Shown piece after piece: positions 17,670-27,054 of a stretch of 64,000 nucleotides of DNA. How positions within the stretch are numbered: the stretch's first letter is position 1; each line of letters starts with the position of its first letter. Location: NCBI RefSeq assembly GCF_028736035.1, contig NZ_CP117866.1:7750001-7814000 (forward strand). The letters are read 5' to 3'. The DNA is from Streptomyces sp. T12. GTDB taxonomy: Bacteria; Actinomycetota; Actinomycetes; Streptomycetales; Streptomycetaceae. The notes beneath the pieces were generated by a model that made no database searches, was not told the DNA's origin, and saw only the letters and a program-made list of their open reading frames with translations. Both the position numbers and the translations under genes were made by a program.

Positions 17670-18815
17670 ATGACGAACGAAACCAGCGGCGACGTCCGCC
17701 TCTCCGGCATCAGCAAGACCTACGGCTCCTTCACCGCCGTACACCCGCTCGACCTGACCGTGCCCCAGGGTTCCTTCTTCGCCCTGCTCGGCGCCTCCGG
17801 CTGCGGCAAGACCACCACCCTGCGCATGATCGCCGGTCTGGAGGAACCTTCCTCCGGCACCGTCCACCTCGGTGACCAGGACGTGACCGCCCTCCCGCCG
17901 TACAAGCGGCCGGTGAACACGGTCTTCCAGTCGTACGCCCTCTTCCCGCACCTCGACATATTCGAGAACGTCGCCTTCGGCCTGCGCCGGCGCGGCATCA
18001 AGTCGGTGAAGAAGCAGGTCGAGGACATGCTCGACCTCGTGCAGCTCGGCGAGCAGGCCCGCAAGAAGCCGCACCAGCTGTCGGGTGGCCAGCAGCAGCG
18101 GGTGGCCGTGGCCCGGGCACTGATCAACCACCCCAAGGTGCTCCTCCTCGACGAGCCCCTCGGCGCCCTCGACCTCAAGCTGCGCCGCCAGATGCAGCTG
18201 GAGCTCAAGCGCATCCAGACCGAGGTCGGCATCACCTTCGTCCACGTCACGCACGACCAGGAGGAGGCCATGACGATGGCCGACACGGTCGCCGTGATGA
18301 ACGCGGGCCGCGTCGAGCAGCTCGGCTCGCCGACCGACCTGTACGAGAACCCGCGCACGACCTTCGTCGCCAACTTCCTCGGCACCTCGAACTTCATCGA
18401 GGCCGAGGTCGGCTCCATCAGCGGCGACGACATCGTGCTGAAGGCGGGCGGCGGCAAGCTCGTCCTGCCCGAGGCGCGGTGCAGCGCGCCCACGACGACC
18501 GGCGGCAAGGTGCTGGTCGGCGTCCGCCCGGAGAAGATCTCCCTCACCCCCGCCGACGACGCGGGCGAGATCCCCGAGGGCCGCAACCGCATCACCGGCA
18601 AGATCGCCGACTCCAGTTTCATCGGCGTCTCCACGCAGTACGTCGTCGACAGCCCCGTCTGCCCCGAGTTCGAGGTCTACGCCCAGAACATCGACCGCGA
18701 CGACCGGCTCGTACCCGGCGCCGAGGTCGTCCTGCACTGGAACCCGGCGCACACCTTCGGCCTCGACGCCGCGCAGGACATCGACGCCGGCGTCGAGGAA
18801 GGTGCGGCCTCCTGA
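17670..18815 (+). CDS. potA: polyamine ABC transporter ATP-binding protein (PotA-like)
   Basis: A 381-residue ABC ATPase: Walker [10 protein letters not shown] near residue 42, Q-loop [12 protein letters not shown], signature LSGGQQQR near 138, Walker [13 protein letters not shown] near 158 and H-loop [10 protein letters not shown]-terminal TOBE-type regulatory domain ([10 protein letters not shown] ...) follows, as in PotA and other importer ATPases. It energises uptake with the binding protein before it and the two permeases after it. ATG 17670 is preferred (AGGGG nine bases upstream); a GTG at 17661 overlaps the previous stop as GTGA and would add three residues. Its stop overlaps the next start as TGATG. 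Confidence 0.93.
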   Translation: MTNETSGDVRLSGISKTYGSFTAVHPLDLTVPQGSFFALLGASGCGKTTTLRMIAGLEEPSSGTVHLGDQDVTALPPYKRPVNTVFQSYALFPHLDIFENVAFGLRRRGIKSVKKQVEDMLDLVQLGEQARKKPHQLSGGQQQRVAVARALINHPKVLLLDEPLGALDLKLRRQMQLELKRIQTEVGITFVHVTHDQEEAMTMADTVAVMNAGRVEQLGSPTDLYENPRTTFVANFLGTSNFIEAEVGSISGDDIVLKAGGGKLVLPEARCSAPTTTGGKVLVGVRPEKISLTPADDAGEIPEGRNRITGKIADSSFIGVSTQYVVDSPVCPEFEVYAQNIDRDDRLVPGAEVVLHWNPAHTFGLDAAQDIDAGVEEGAAS

Positions 18816-19744
18816 TGTCGACGCTCACCGAGGCGCCCCCGCCTCTCACCCCGACCGCCCCCGAGAAGAAGCCGCCCCGCAAACGCGGGCGCCTGGTGCC
18901 GTACTGGCTCCTGCTCCCCGGCATCCTGTGGCTGCTGGTCTTCTTCGCGCTGCCGATGATCTACCAGGCCTCCACGTCCGTGCAGACGGGCTCGCTGGAG
19001 GAGGGCTACAAGGTCACCTGGCACTTCGCCACCTACTGGGACGCCCTGTCCGAGTACTACCCGCAGTTCCTGCGCTCGGTGCTCTACGCGGGCTCGGCGA
19101 CCATCCTGTGCCTGATCCTCGGCTACCCGCTCGCCTACCTCATCGCCTTCCGCGCGGGCCGCTGGAAGAACCTGATCATGATCCTGGTGATCGCGCCGTT
19201 CTTCACCAGCTTCCTGATCCGCACCCTCGCCTGGAAGACGATCCTCGCGGACGGCGGCCCGGTCGTCGGCGCCCTCAACACGCTGCACGTCCTGGACGTC
19301 ACCAGCTGGCTCGGCATGACCTCCGGCGACCGCGTGCTGGCCACGCCGCTCGCGGTGGTGTGCGGTCTGACGTACAACTTCCTGCCGTTCATGGTCCTGC
19401 CGCTCTACACCTCGCTGGAGCGCATCGACGGCCGGCTGCACGAGGCGGCGGGCGACCTGTACGCCAAGCCGATCACCACCTTCCGCAAGGTCACCTTCCC
19501 GCTGTCGATGCCGGGTGTCGTCTCCGGCACGCTGCTGACCTTCATCCCGGCGGCCGGCGACTACGTCAACGCCGATCTGCTCGGCTCCACCGACACCCGC
19601 ATGGTCGGCAACGTCATCCAGACGCAGTTCCTGCGGATTCTGGACTATCCGACGGCCGCGGCCCTCTCCTTCATCCTCATGGCCGCCATTCTCGTCATGG
19701 TGACCGTCTACATCCGTAGGTCCGGCACGGAGGATCTGGTTTAA
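18815..19744 (+). CDS. potB: polyamine ABC transporter permease (PotB-like)
   Basis: A 309-residue inner membrane permease with six predicted helices after a Pro/Lys-rich cytoplasmic N-terminus. The coupling motif EAAGDLYAKPITTFRKVTFP is the EAA loop that docks on the ATPase. The segment PALxxLPMIYQAS after the first helix and the large loop before the core are typical of PotB. The start overlaps the ATPase stop (TGATG), so translation is probably coupled. The next permease begins right after its stop. Confidence 0.9.
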   Translation: MSTLTEAPPPLTPTAPEKKPPRKRGRLVPYWLLLPGILWLLVFFALPMIYQASTSVQTGSLEEGYKVTWHFATYWDALSEYYPQFLRSVLYAGSATILCLILGYPLAYLIAFRAGRWKNLIMILVIAPFFTSFLIRTLAWKTILADGGPVVGALNTLHVLDVTSWLGMTSGDRVLATPLAVVCGLTYNFLPFMVLPLYTSLERIDGRLHEAAGDLYAKPITTFRKVTFPLSMPGVVSGTLLTFIPAAGDYVNADLLGSTDTRMVGNVIQTQFLRILDYPTAAALSFILMAAILVMVTVYIRRSGTEDLV

Positions 19745-20545
19745 ATGACCTTCGTCAACTGGCTCAAGCGCCATCTCGTCGTCATTGCGGGACTGCTGAC
19801 GCTCGCTTATCTCCTCCTGCCGAACGTCGTCGTGACGGTCTTCTCCTTCAACAAACCGAAGGGGCGCTTCAACTACGAATGGCAGGAGTTCTCCACGGCC
19901 GCCTGGCAGGACCCGTGCGGCGTGTCCGACCTGTGCGGCTCGCTGTCGGTCAGCCTCCAGATCGCGTTCTGGGCGACGCTGGGCGCCACGCTCCTCGGCA
20001 CGATGATCGCCTTCGCGCTGGTCCGCTACCGCTTCCGCGCGCGCGGCGCCGTGAACTCGCTGATCTTCCTGCCGATGGCGATGCCCGAGGTCGTCATGGC
20101 GGCCTCGCTGCTCACCCTGTTCCTCAACATGGGCGCCCAGCTGGGCTTCTGGACGATCCTCATCGCCCACATCATGTTCTGCCTGAGCTTCGTCGTGACG
20201 GCGGTGAAGGCCCGCGTGATGTCGATGGACCCGCGGCTGGAGCAGGCCGCGCAGGACCTGTACGCCGGACCGTTGCAGACGTTCGTCCGGGTCACCCTGC
20301 CGATCGCCGCCCCCGGAATCGCGGCGGGCGCGCTGCTCGCCTTCGCGCTCTCCTTCGACGATTTCATCATCACCAATTTCAACGCGGGCTCCACCGTCAC
20401 CTTCCCGATGTTCGTCTGGGGCTCGGCCCAGCGGGGAACGCCCGTTCAGATCAATGTCATCGGTACGGCCATGTTTGTCGTCGCCGTACTGTTCGTCCTG
20501 ACCTCCATGGTCATCGGAAACCGCAGAAACAAGCAAAAGGCGTAA
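19745..20545 (+). CDS. potC: polyamine ABC transporter permease (PotC-like)
   Basis: A 266-residue permease with six membrane segments. It has the EAA-type loop EQAAQDLYAGPLQTFVRVTLP and the PotC-like segment FALSFDDFIITNFNAG near residue 200. The N-terminus (LLPNVVVTVFSFNKPKGRF) is typical of the second permease of polyamine importers. Its ATG directly abuts the TAA stop of the first permease, a tight operon arrangement. The oxidase gene follows after 36 bp. Confidence 0.9.
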   Translation: MTFVNWLKRHLVVIAGLLTLAYLLLPNVVVTVFSFNKPKGRFNYEWQEFSTAAWQDPCGVSDLCGSLSVSLQIAFWATLGATLLGTMIAFALVRYRFRARGAVNSLIFLPMAMPEVVMAASLLTLFLNMGAQLGFWTILIAHIMFCLSFVVTAVKARVMSMDPRLEQAAQDLYAGPLQTFVRVTLPIAAPGIAAGALLAFALSFDDFIITNFNAGSTVTFPMFVWGSAQRGTPVQINVIGTAMFVVAVLFVLTSMVIGNRRNKQKA

Positions 20546-20581
20546 AGCCAAAAAAGAAACACCCTGTAGGGAGTTGAAATC

Positions 20582-22009
20582 ATGGCCCCAAGCGCCATGA
20601 GTCGTGGCAACAACTGGACGAAATCCCTTTCCGAAGCCCAGCCGGTCCCGTACTGGCTGGAAGACCCCGGCAAGCCCCACCCCGAGCCCGCCCTCACCAC
20701 CGCCGAGACCTGCGACCTGCTGGTCGTCGGCGGGGGCTACAGCGGACTGTGGACCGCGCTCATCGCGAAAGAGCGCGATCCGCAGCGGGACGTGGTGCTG
20801 CTCGAAGGCCGCGAGGTGGGCTGGGCCGCCTCGGGCCGCAACGGCGGCTTCTGCGCCGCCTCCCTCACCCACGGGCTGCCCAACGGGCTCGCCCGCTGGC
20901 CGGACGAGATCCACAAGCTCCAGGAGCTGGGCGCCCGCAACCTCGACGAGATCGAGAAGGCGGTCGCCCGCTACTCCCTGGACTGCGACTTCGAGCGCAC
21001 CGGCGAGATCGACGTCGCCACCGAGACGTACCAGGCGTGGGAACTGCGCGACTGGTACGAGGAGTTGCGGGACAAGGGCCTCGCCGAGGGCATCGAGTTC
21101 CTGGACACCGAGGAGGTACGGGCCCAAGTCGACTCACCCACATTCCAGGCGGGCCTCTACGACCGCCGGGGCGTCGCCATGGTCAACCCGGCCAAGCTGG
21201 CGTGGGGACTGAAGCGGGCGTGCCTGGACCTCGGCGTCCGTATCCACGAGCACACCCCCGTCCTCACCCTGAAGCCGTACGGCGCCGGCATGGCCGTACG
21301 CACCCCCTACGGCCAGGTCCGTGCCCGCAAGGTCGCGCTCGGCACGAACATCTTCCCGAACCTGGTCAAGCGGGTCCGCGCCTACACGGTCCCGGTCTAC
21401 GACTACGCCCTGATGACCGAGCCCCTCACCGAGGACCAGCTCGCGTCGATCGGCTGGAAGAACCGCCAGGGCCTCGGCGACTCGGCGAACCAGTTCCACT
21501 ACTTCCGCCTCTCCGCCGACAACCGCATCCTCTGGGGCGGCTACGACGCCATCTACCCCTACGGCGGCCGGGTGCGCGCCGAGTACGACGACCGCCCGGA
21601 GACGTACGCCAAGCTCGCCGGGCACTTCTTCACCTGCTTCCCGCAGCTGGAGGGCATCCGCTTCACGCACGCCTGGGGCGGCGCGATCGACACCTGCTCG
21701 CGCTTCTCCGCGTTCTACGGCACGGCCCACCAGGGCAAGGTGGCGTACGCGGCGGGCTTCACGGGTCTCGGCGTCGGTGCGACCAGGTTCGGCGCGGACG
21801 TGATGCTGGACCTGCTGGCGGGGGAGCCCACGGAGCGGACGCGGCTCGAAATGGTCCGCAAGAAGCCCCTGCCGTTCCCGCCGGAGCCCTTCGCCTGGAC
21901 CGGTATCGCGCTCACCAAGTGGTCGCTGGCCCGCGCCGACGCGCACGGCGGACGGCGCAACCTGTGGCTGAAGGCGATGGACCGACTCGGCCTCGGCTTC
22001 GACAGCTGA
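20582..22009 (+). CDS. FAD-dependent amine oxidoreductase (gamma-glutamylputrescine oxidase / DAO family)
   Basis: A 475-residue flavoprotein of the glycine/D-amino-acid oxidase family. The dinucleotide site is VVGGGYSGLWTA near residue 49, followed by LLEGREVGWAASGRNGGF, the second FAD-contact motif. The C-terminal AAGFTGLGVGATRFGADVML closes the FAD site. In this family PuuB oxidises gamma-glutamylputrescine; being last in the polyamine uptake operon with an aldehyde dehydrogenase at the front makes an amine-oxidising role the best inference, producing the aldehyde that the dehydrogenase removes. GGGAG lies eight bases before the ATG. No glutamylputrescine synthetase is in the window. Confidence 0.85.
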   Translation: MAPSAMSRGNNWTKSLSEAQPVPYWLEDPGKPHPEPALTTAETCDLLVVGGGYSGLWTALIAKERDPQRDVVLLEGREVGWAASGRNGGFCAASLTHGLPNGLARWPDEIHKLQELGARNLDEIEKAVARYSLDCDFERTGEIDVATETYQAWELRDWYEELRDKGLAEGIEFLDTEEVRAQVDSPTFQAGLYDRRGVAMVNPAKLAWGLKRACLDLGVRIHEHTPVLTLKPYGAGMAVRTPYGQVRARKVALGTNIFPNLVKRVRAYTVPVYDYALMTEPLTEDQLASIGWKNRQGLGDSANQFHYFRLSADNRILWGGYDAIYPYGGRVRAEYDDRPETYAKLAGHFFTCFPQLEGIRFTHAWGGAIDTCSRFSAFYGTAHQGKVAYAAGFTGLGVGATRFGADVMLDLLAGEPTERTRLEMVRKKPLPFPPEPFAWTGIALTKWSLARADAHGGRRNLWLKAMDRLGLGFDS

Positions 22010-22081
22010 ACCTGACTCGGGGCAGAAAATGTGACCCAGGTCACTGTGAATTGGTGGCGAGAACCCGCGTAATGCCTGGCA

Positions 22082-22141
22082 GGTGACCTCCCTCTCCCTC
22101 GTGACGAGATCAGCGTCCACGCAGAGAACAGGGAGGTCACC
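22082..22141 (+). promoter_or_regulatory. 12-bp inverted repeat that covers the ribosome site of the next gene
   Basis: GGTGACCTCCCT at 22082-22093 and AGGGAGGTCACC at 22130-22141 are perfect inverted copies 36 bases apart. The right arm contains the GGGAGG ribosome site of the gene starting at 22145. In RNA the arms could pair and hide the site; as DNA they could bind a dimeric regulator. The sequence cannot tell which. Confidence 0.55.
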
Positions 22142-22144
22142 GTC

Positions 22145-22597
22145 ATGACAGGGGCGAAGACGGCGGTCGAGTGGCTGGCATCCGTTGCGCCGAATCCCGA
22201 GGCCTGCCGCTGGGAGTGGGAGCGCAGCCCTCTCGGGGTCGCGCTGCTGCCGGCCGGCAAGGCCTGGGACGTACTCATCCTGCCGGGCGAGCTCGGCTAT
22301 CCGACCCTCGATGTCCTCACCCGCATCATCGACCAACTCGGCCCGGTCCTGGTCGACTTCGGCGACTCGCGGATGGGCTTCTTCGTGCCGCCGGGCACGG
22401 CCGCCCGCTGGCTCGGCACGGGCATCCGTACCGCAGGGGCCGGCACTTGGATCGTCGTCCCGTACCCGGGGCGCTCGACCGGCGGCGTCCGCTGGCTGGT
22501 CCCGCCGGATGGCAGCGGGACCCTCACCGACCCGGCCCTCCTCGAACTGGCCATGCACGAGGCGGCGGCGGGGCTTGCCACGGAAGGGGAGGGCTAG
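22145..22597 (+). CDS. conserved actinobacterial protein of unknown function
   Basis: A 150-residue soluble protein without signal or membrane segment. The middle and C-terminal parts (GPVLVDFGDSRMGFFVPPG, GTWIVVPYPGR, GVRWLVPPDGSGTLTDPALLELAMHEA) remind me of the N-terminal domain of actinobacterial bifunctional primase/polymerase-like proteins, but none of the catalytic part is present, so no enzymatic role is claimed. The ATG has GGGAGG nine bases upstream inside a 12-bp inverted repeat. It lies between the polyamine operon and the chitinase and reads toward the chitinase. Confidence 0.65.
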   Translation: MTGAKTAVEWLASVAPNPEACRWEWERSPLGVALLPAGKAWDVLILPGELGYPTLDVLTRIIDQLGPVLVDFGDSRMGFFVPPGTAARWLGTGIRTAGAGTWIVVPYPGRSTGGVRWLVPPDGSGTLTDPALLELAMHEAAAGLATEGEG

Positions 22598-22610
22598 CCT
22601 GCGGGAACTC

Positions 22611-22640
22611 TTGACAAGGCAGATTGGTCTGGACCAAATT
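22611..22640 (+). promoter_or_regulatory. chitinase promoter with overlapping DasR-type site
   Basis: A consensus -35 hexamer TTGACA at 22611-22616 is followed after 18 bases by CAAATT (22635-22640) as a weak -10. The 12-bp palindrome TGGTCTGGACCA at 22625-22636 lies across the spacer and -10 and differs by one base from the known chitinase operator/DasR element TGGTCTAGACCA. The GH18 gene starts 45 bp downstream. By established Streptomyces knowledge DasR represses such promoters until N-acetylglucosamine-derived sugar phosphates appear. Confidence 0.85.
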
Positions 22641-22684
22641 GTGGGCCGCTCCACCCTCCAATTCCCCCATGCCTGGAGGCACTT

Positions 22685-24478
22685 GTGGATCGCTCCAGAC
22701 CTCTCGCCCTGCTCGCCGCCGCGGTCCTGACCCTGCCCGGCCTCACCGCACTCTCGTCGGCCGCCCGTGCGGCCGACACCGACCTCGCCCGCAACGGCGG
22801 CTTCGAGTCGGGCCTGGACGGTTGGACCTGTACGGCGGGTACGACCGTCAACTCACCCGTGCGCAGCGGCAGTTACGCACTTCAGGCGACCCCGGCCGGA
22901 GCCGACAACGCCCGCTGCGCGCAGACGGTGACCGTGAAACCGGACTCCCAGTACACACTCTCCGGTTACGTCCGCGGCTCCTACGTCTACCTCGGCGCGA
23001 GCGGCACCGGCACCACCGACGTCTCCACCTGGACCCAGTCGGCCCCCGCCTGGCAGCAGCTCACGACGACCATCCGAACCGGCCCCTCCACCACCCGCGT
23101 CACGCTCTACACCCACGGCTGGTACGGCACCGGCGCCTATCACGCCGACGACATCTCCCTCGTCGGACCCGGCGTGGACGCCGGCCGGCCACCCGCAGCG
23201 CCGACCGGCCTGAAGACCGGAACCGTCACGTCGTCCAGCGTCGCCCTGTCCTGGTCGGCGGTCACGGGCGCGACGAGCTACGCCGTCCATCGCGACGGCA
23301 CCAAGGTCCAGACGGTGAGCGGCACTTCGGCCACGGTCGGCGGGCTCTCGCCCTCCACCGCGTACGGCTTCCAGGTCAGCGCCGTGAACGAGGCGGGCGA
23401 GTCCGCGAAGTCGGACGCCGTGACGGCCACGACCACCGCCGGCCCCGGCGGCGGGGGCACGGACCTCCCGGCCCACGCCCTGGTCGGCTACCTCCACGCG
23501 AGCTTCGCCAACGGCTCCGGCTACACGCGCCTGGCCGACGTCCCCGACAGCTGGGACGTCATCGACCTGGCCTTCGGCGAACCGACGTCGGTCACCTCGG
23601 GCGACATCCGCTTCGAGCGCTGCCCGGCCACCGAGTGCCCGAACGTCGAGAGCGACGCCGACTTCAAGGCGGCGATCAGGGCCAAGCAGGCGGCCGGCAA
23701 GAAGGTGCTGATCTCCATCGGAGGCCAGAACGGGCAGGTGCAGCTGACGACGACGGCGGCGCGGGACACCTTCGTGACGTCGGTGTCGAAGATCATCGAC
23801 GAGTACGGCCTCGACGGCCTGGACATCGACTTCGAGGGCCACTCGCTCTCCCTGAACGCCGACGACACGGACTTCAAGAACCCGAAGACGCCGGTGATCG
23901 GCAACCTCATCTCGGCCCTGAAGACCCTGAAAGCCAGGTACGGCGACGACTTCGTCCTGACGATGGCCCCGGAGACCTTCTTCGTCCAGCTCGGCCACCA
24001 GTACTACGGCACCGGCCAGTGGGGCGGCCAGGACCCGAGGGCAGGGGCGTATCTCCCGGTCATCCACGCGTTGCGCGACGACCTGACGCTCCTCCATGTC
24101 CAGGACTACAACTCGGGCCCGATCATGGGCCTGGACAACCAGTACCACTCCATGGGCGGCGCCGACTTCCACATCGCCATGACCGACATGCTGCTCACCG
24201 GCTTCCCCGTCGCGGGCAACGCGAGCAACGTCTTCCCGCCCCTGCGCCCCGACCAGGTGGCGATCGGCATGCCCGCCTCGGCCAACGCGGGCAACGGCCA
24301 CATCCCGCCGGCCGAGGTCACCAAGACCCTCGACTGCCTGACGAGGAAGACGAACTGCGGCTCGTACGCCACCCACGGCACCTGGCCGGCGCTGCGCGGC
24401 CTGATGACGTGGTCGATCAACTGGGACCGGTACGGCGGCTGGGAGTTCCAGCGGGCGTTCGACGGCTACTTCGGCTGA
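22685..24478 (+). CDS. secreted GH18 chitinase with CBM and fibronectin III domains
   Basis: A 597-residue exported enzyme. A signal peptide covers residues 1-30 (two Arg, Leu/Ala core, cleavage near ARAA). Next is a carbohydrate-binding module-like beta domain (~33-160: NGGFESGLDGWTC ... YHADDISLVGPG), a fibronectin type III domain (~170-250), a Gly linker, and the GH18 catalytic domain (~262-597). The catalytic signature DxxDxDxE is D377-G-L-D-I-D-F-E384, with Glu384 as the acid. It hydrolyses chitin to chitooligosaccharides outside the cell. The GTG start has GGAGG six bases upstream. It sits downstream of a DasR-type promoter. Its 3' end overlaps the convergent PAP2 gene by 62 bp. Confidence 0.93.
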   Translation: MDRSRPLALLAAAVLTLPGLTALSSAARAADTDLARNGGFESGLDGWTCTAGTTVNSPVRSGSYALQATPAGADNARCAQTVTVKPDSQYTLSGYVRGSYVYLGASGTGTTDVSTWTQSAPAWQQLTTTIRTGPSTTRVTLYTHGWYGTGAYHADDISLVGPGVDAGRPPAAPTGLKTGTVTSSSVALSWSAVTGATSYAVHRDGTKVQTVSGTSATVGGLSPSTAYGFQVSAVNEAGESAKSDAVTATTTAGPGGGGTDLPAHALVGYLHASFANGSGYTRLADVPDSWDVIDLAFGEPTSVTSGDIRFERCPATECPNVESDADFKAAIRAKQAAGKKVLISIGGQNGQVQLTTTAARDTFVTSVSKIIDEYGLDGLDIDFEGHSLSLNADDTDFKNPKTPVIGNLISALKTLKARYGDDFVLTMAPETFFVQLGHQYYGTGQWGGQDPRAGAYLPVIHALRDDLTLLHVQDYNSGPIMGLDNQYHSMGGADFHIAMTDMLLTGFPVAGNASNVFPPLRPDQVAIGMPASANAGNGHIPPAEVTKTLDCLTRKTNCGSYATHGTWPALRGLMTWSINWDRYGGWEFQRAFDGYFG

Positions 24479-25280
24479 GGAACAGCCAGAGCAAGGACAG
24501 GAGCACCGTGCACAGGCACCAACTGGCCACGACGTCCAGTGGCCAGTGGTAGCCGCGGCGGACCAGGCCGAAGCCGACAGCCGCGTTGACCACCGCGCAG
24601 GCGATGAGGAGCTCGCGGCGGGCGTAGGCGGTGCGGAGCCAGGGGAGGAGGAGCAGCGCCGCGGAGCCGTAGGCGACGGCGGCCGTGGCGGTGTGGCCGG
24701 AGGGGTAGTAACCCGTCGCCGGGGGGACGGCCGGGGTGCCCGGGCGGTCGGTGAGTTCCTTGAGCGGCACGATCAGGGCCGGGACCAGTGCCATCAGGAC
24801 GGCCGCCGCGGTGGCCGGCAGCCACCACCGGTCTGTACCAGTGCGGCGGGACCGCCAAGCGGTGTGGACGAGGACCACGGCGAGGACCGGCACCGCGACC
24901 TGGACATTGCCCAGGTCGGCCAGGAGTTCGGAGAAGCGGTCCGGACGGACCAGGGCCCGGCTGACCCGCTCGTCCACACGCACAAGCGGCCCGTCCGCGA
25001 CGACCTGCCAGGTGGACAGGGCGAAGAGGAGGGCCGGAAGGGCGAGAAGGAGGAAGAGGGAGGTCGGGCGCCCCGGAACAGGGGGGGTGGTTCCGAGGCG
25101 CCCGTCCGGATCGGATGGTCGGCCGCCCCGGGGGGTTTGGGGCGGGCGACTGTCCGATCGGTGAGGAGATCCGGAGCCGGAGGCTCCGGTTGTGTGCGCG
25201 AGGGCACGACCAGGTCGAAGCTGGGGAGGCCCCGGCCTGATGTCACCCAGAGTCCCCTCTGGGCGGGGTGTATCTCTCAT
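24417..25280 (-). CDS. PAP2 family membrane phosphatase
   Basis: A 287-residue integral membrane phosphatase. The three PAP2 signatures are present: KELTDRPGTP (KxxxxxxRP type), YPSGHTA, and RRGYHWPLDV (SRxxxxxHxxxD type, with Arg for Ser at the first position). Several membrane segments surround them, preceded by a polar Pro/Gly-rich N-terminus of about 70 residues. Family members remove phosphate from phosphatidate, undecaprenyl diphosphate or similar lipids on the outer face of the membrane. ATG 25280 has no ribosome site, but a TAGGTT -10-like box lies eight bases upstream, so a leaderless message is possible; the frame is open further upstream. Start uncertain. It overlaps the chitinase 3' end. 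Confidence 0.82.
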   Translation of the reverse strand: MRDTPRPEGTLGDIRPGPPQLRPGRALAHTTGASGSGSPHRSDSRPPQTPRGGRPSDPDGRLGTTPPVPGRPTSLFLLLALPALLFALSTWQVVADGPLVRVDERVSRALVRPDRFSELLADLGNVQVAVPVLAVVLVHTAWRSRRTGTDRWWLPATAAAVLMALVPALIVPLKELTDRPGTPAVPPATGYYPSGHTATAAVAYGSAALLLLPWLRTAYARRELLIACAVVNAAVGFGLVRRGYHWPLDVVASWCLCTVLLSLLWLFLSRSSRRTPAGTPSRRTGPS

Positions 25281-25470
25281 CTGGGTAGAACCTACGACAG
25301 CCGGAGGGCGTAAGACAGACGGAATCGCGTCCTGCCATCCACCTCGCACACCTTCTTCACACGCTCTGACTACAGCCGCCCCAGCCCCGGAACCGCGGAC
25401 GGTGCCAAGGCTGGGGCGGATGAGGTTCCCCGGACGGAGAACCCGGCTCACCAGTGGTTTTGCCGTGACC

Positions 25471-26805
25471 TCAGATGCGGGTGAAGGCCTGCTCGATGAT
25501 GTCGAGGCCCTCGTTCAGCAGATCCTCGCCGATGACCAGCGGGGGCAGGAACCGCAGCACGTTGCCGTAGGTGCCACAGGTCAGGACCAGCAGGCCCTCC
25601 TGGTGGCAGGCCTTGGCGAGCGCGGCGGTGGCCTCCGGGTTCGGCTCCTTCGTGGCGCGGTCCTTGACCAGCTCGATGGCGATCATGGCGCCACGGCCCC
25701 GCACATCACCGACGATGTCGAACTTCTCGGCCATGGCGGCCAGGCGCGCCTTCATGATCGCCTCGATGTTCTTGGCCTTGGCGTTGAGGTCGAGCTCCTT
25801 CATCGTCTCGATGGAGCCCAGCGCACCGGCACACGCCACCGGGTTGCCGCCGTAGGTGCCGCCCAGGCCGCCCGCGTGCGCGGCGTCCATGATCTCGGCG
25901 CGGCCGGTCACGGCGGCGAGCGGGAGGCCGCCGGCGATGCCCTTCGCGGTCGTGATCAGGTCGGGGACGATGCCCTCGTCCTCGCACGCGAACCACTGAC
26001 CCGTACGGCAGAAGCCGGACTGGATCTCGTCCGCGACGAAGACGATGCCGTTGTCGGAGGCGAACCGGCTGATCGCCGGGAGGAAGCCCTTGGCCGGCTC
26101 GATGAAGCCGCCCTCGCCGAGGACCGGCTCGATGATGATCGCGGCGACGTTCTCCGGGCCGACCTGCTTGGTGATCTGGTCGATGGCCTGCGCGGCGGCC
26201 TCCGGCCCCGCGTTCTCGGCGCCGGTCGGCCAGCGGTAGCCGTACGCCACCGGCACCCGGTAGACCTCGGGCGCGAAGGGGCCGAAGCCGTGCTTGTACG
26301 GCATGTTCTTCGCGGTCAGCGCCATGGTGAGGTTCGTACGGCCGTGGTAGCCGTGGTCGAAGACGACGACGGCCTGGCGCTTGGTGTAGGACCGCGCGAT
26401 CTTGACGGCGTTCTCGACGGCCTCGGCGCCGGAGTTGAACAGCGCCGACTTCTTGGCGTGGTCGCCCGGCGTCAGCTCGGCCAGCGCCTCGGCGACGGCG
26501 ACGTAGCCCTCGTACGGCGTGACCATGAAACAGGTGTGGGTGAAGTCGGCGAGCTGCGCGGTCGCCTTGCGTACGACGGCTTCGGCGGAGGCGCCGACGG
26601 ACGTCACCGCGATGCCCGAACCGAAGTCGATGAGCCGGTTGCCGTCGACGTCCTCGATGATTCCGCCGCCCGCACGCGCCGTGAACACGGGCAGCACGGA
26701 GCCCACGCCCTGCGCGACCGCGGCGGTACGGCGGGCCTGCAGCTCCTGCGACTTCGGGCCGGGGATGGCGGTGACGACGCGGCGCTCCTGCGGAAGTGCG
26801 CTCAT
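25471..26805 (-). CDS. gabT: 4-aminobutyrate aminotransferase
   Basis: A 444-residue class III PLP aminotransferase. FNSGAEAVENAVKIAR near residue 124 binds the cofactor phosphate, DHGYHGRTNLTMALT follows, VADEIQSGFCRTG holds the conserved Asp-Glu, and LITTAKGIAGGLPLAAV contains the PLP lysine. It moves the amino group of GABA to 2-oxoglutarate, giving succinate semialdehyde. With the polyamine operon and the aldehyde dehydrogenases nearby it completes a putrescine-to-succinate route. AGGAG lies eight bases before the ATG. It is divergent from the P-loop protein gene, with 249 bp between them. Confidence 0.94.
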   Translation of the reverse strand: MSALPQERRVVTAIPGPKSQELQARRTAAVAQGVGSVLPVFTARAGGGIIEDVDGNRLIDFGSGIAVTSVGASAEAVVRKATAQLADFTHTCFMVTPYEGYVAVAEALAELTPGDHAKKSALFNSGAEAVENAVKIARSYTKRQAVVVFDHGYHGRTNLTMALTAKNMPYKHGFGPFAPEVYRVPVAYGYRWPTGAENAGPEAAAQAIDQITKQVGPENVAAIIIEPVLGEGGFIEPAKGFLPAISRFASDNGIVFVADEIQSGFCRTGQWFACEDEGIVPDLITTAKGIAGGLPLAAVTGRAEIMDAAHAGGLGGTYGGNPVACAGALGSIETMKELDLNAKAKNIEAIMKARLAAMAEKFDIVGDVRGRGAMIAIELVKDRATKEPNPEATAALAKACHQEGLLVLTCGTYGNVLRFLPPLVIGEDLLNEGLDIIEQAFTRI

Positions 26806-27054
26806 GAGGGGCTCCTGGGGTTTTGCGGACGCTTGTCTTCTCTTTTTCGCAGGCTAGGGCGGGGAGCGGGGGGTCGGCATGCTCCATGTGGGCGTTGTCG
26901 GCGAGTCCGGTTGTCCGTGGTGGACATAGCGACGCCGTCGGGCCCGGGACCCGTCTTCCGCTCCGTCGGCCGCGTAAGCGGTGAACTCCTCAGGAGAGGG
27001 CGTTAGATTGGCTCGCTGATGGTGGACGGAGCGGCTGGTCAGGGGGCAAGGGCG

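Noticed and set aside
18677..21127. 816-residue minus-strand frame across the permeases and oxidase
   Set aside because: Translation is Gln/Asp/Arg-rich without any domain; it crosses three overlapping real genes on the + strand.
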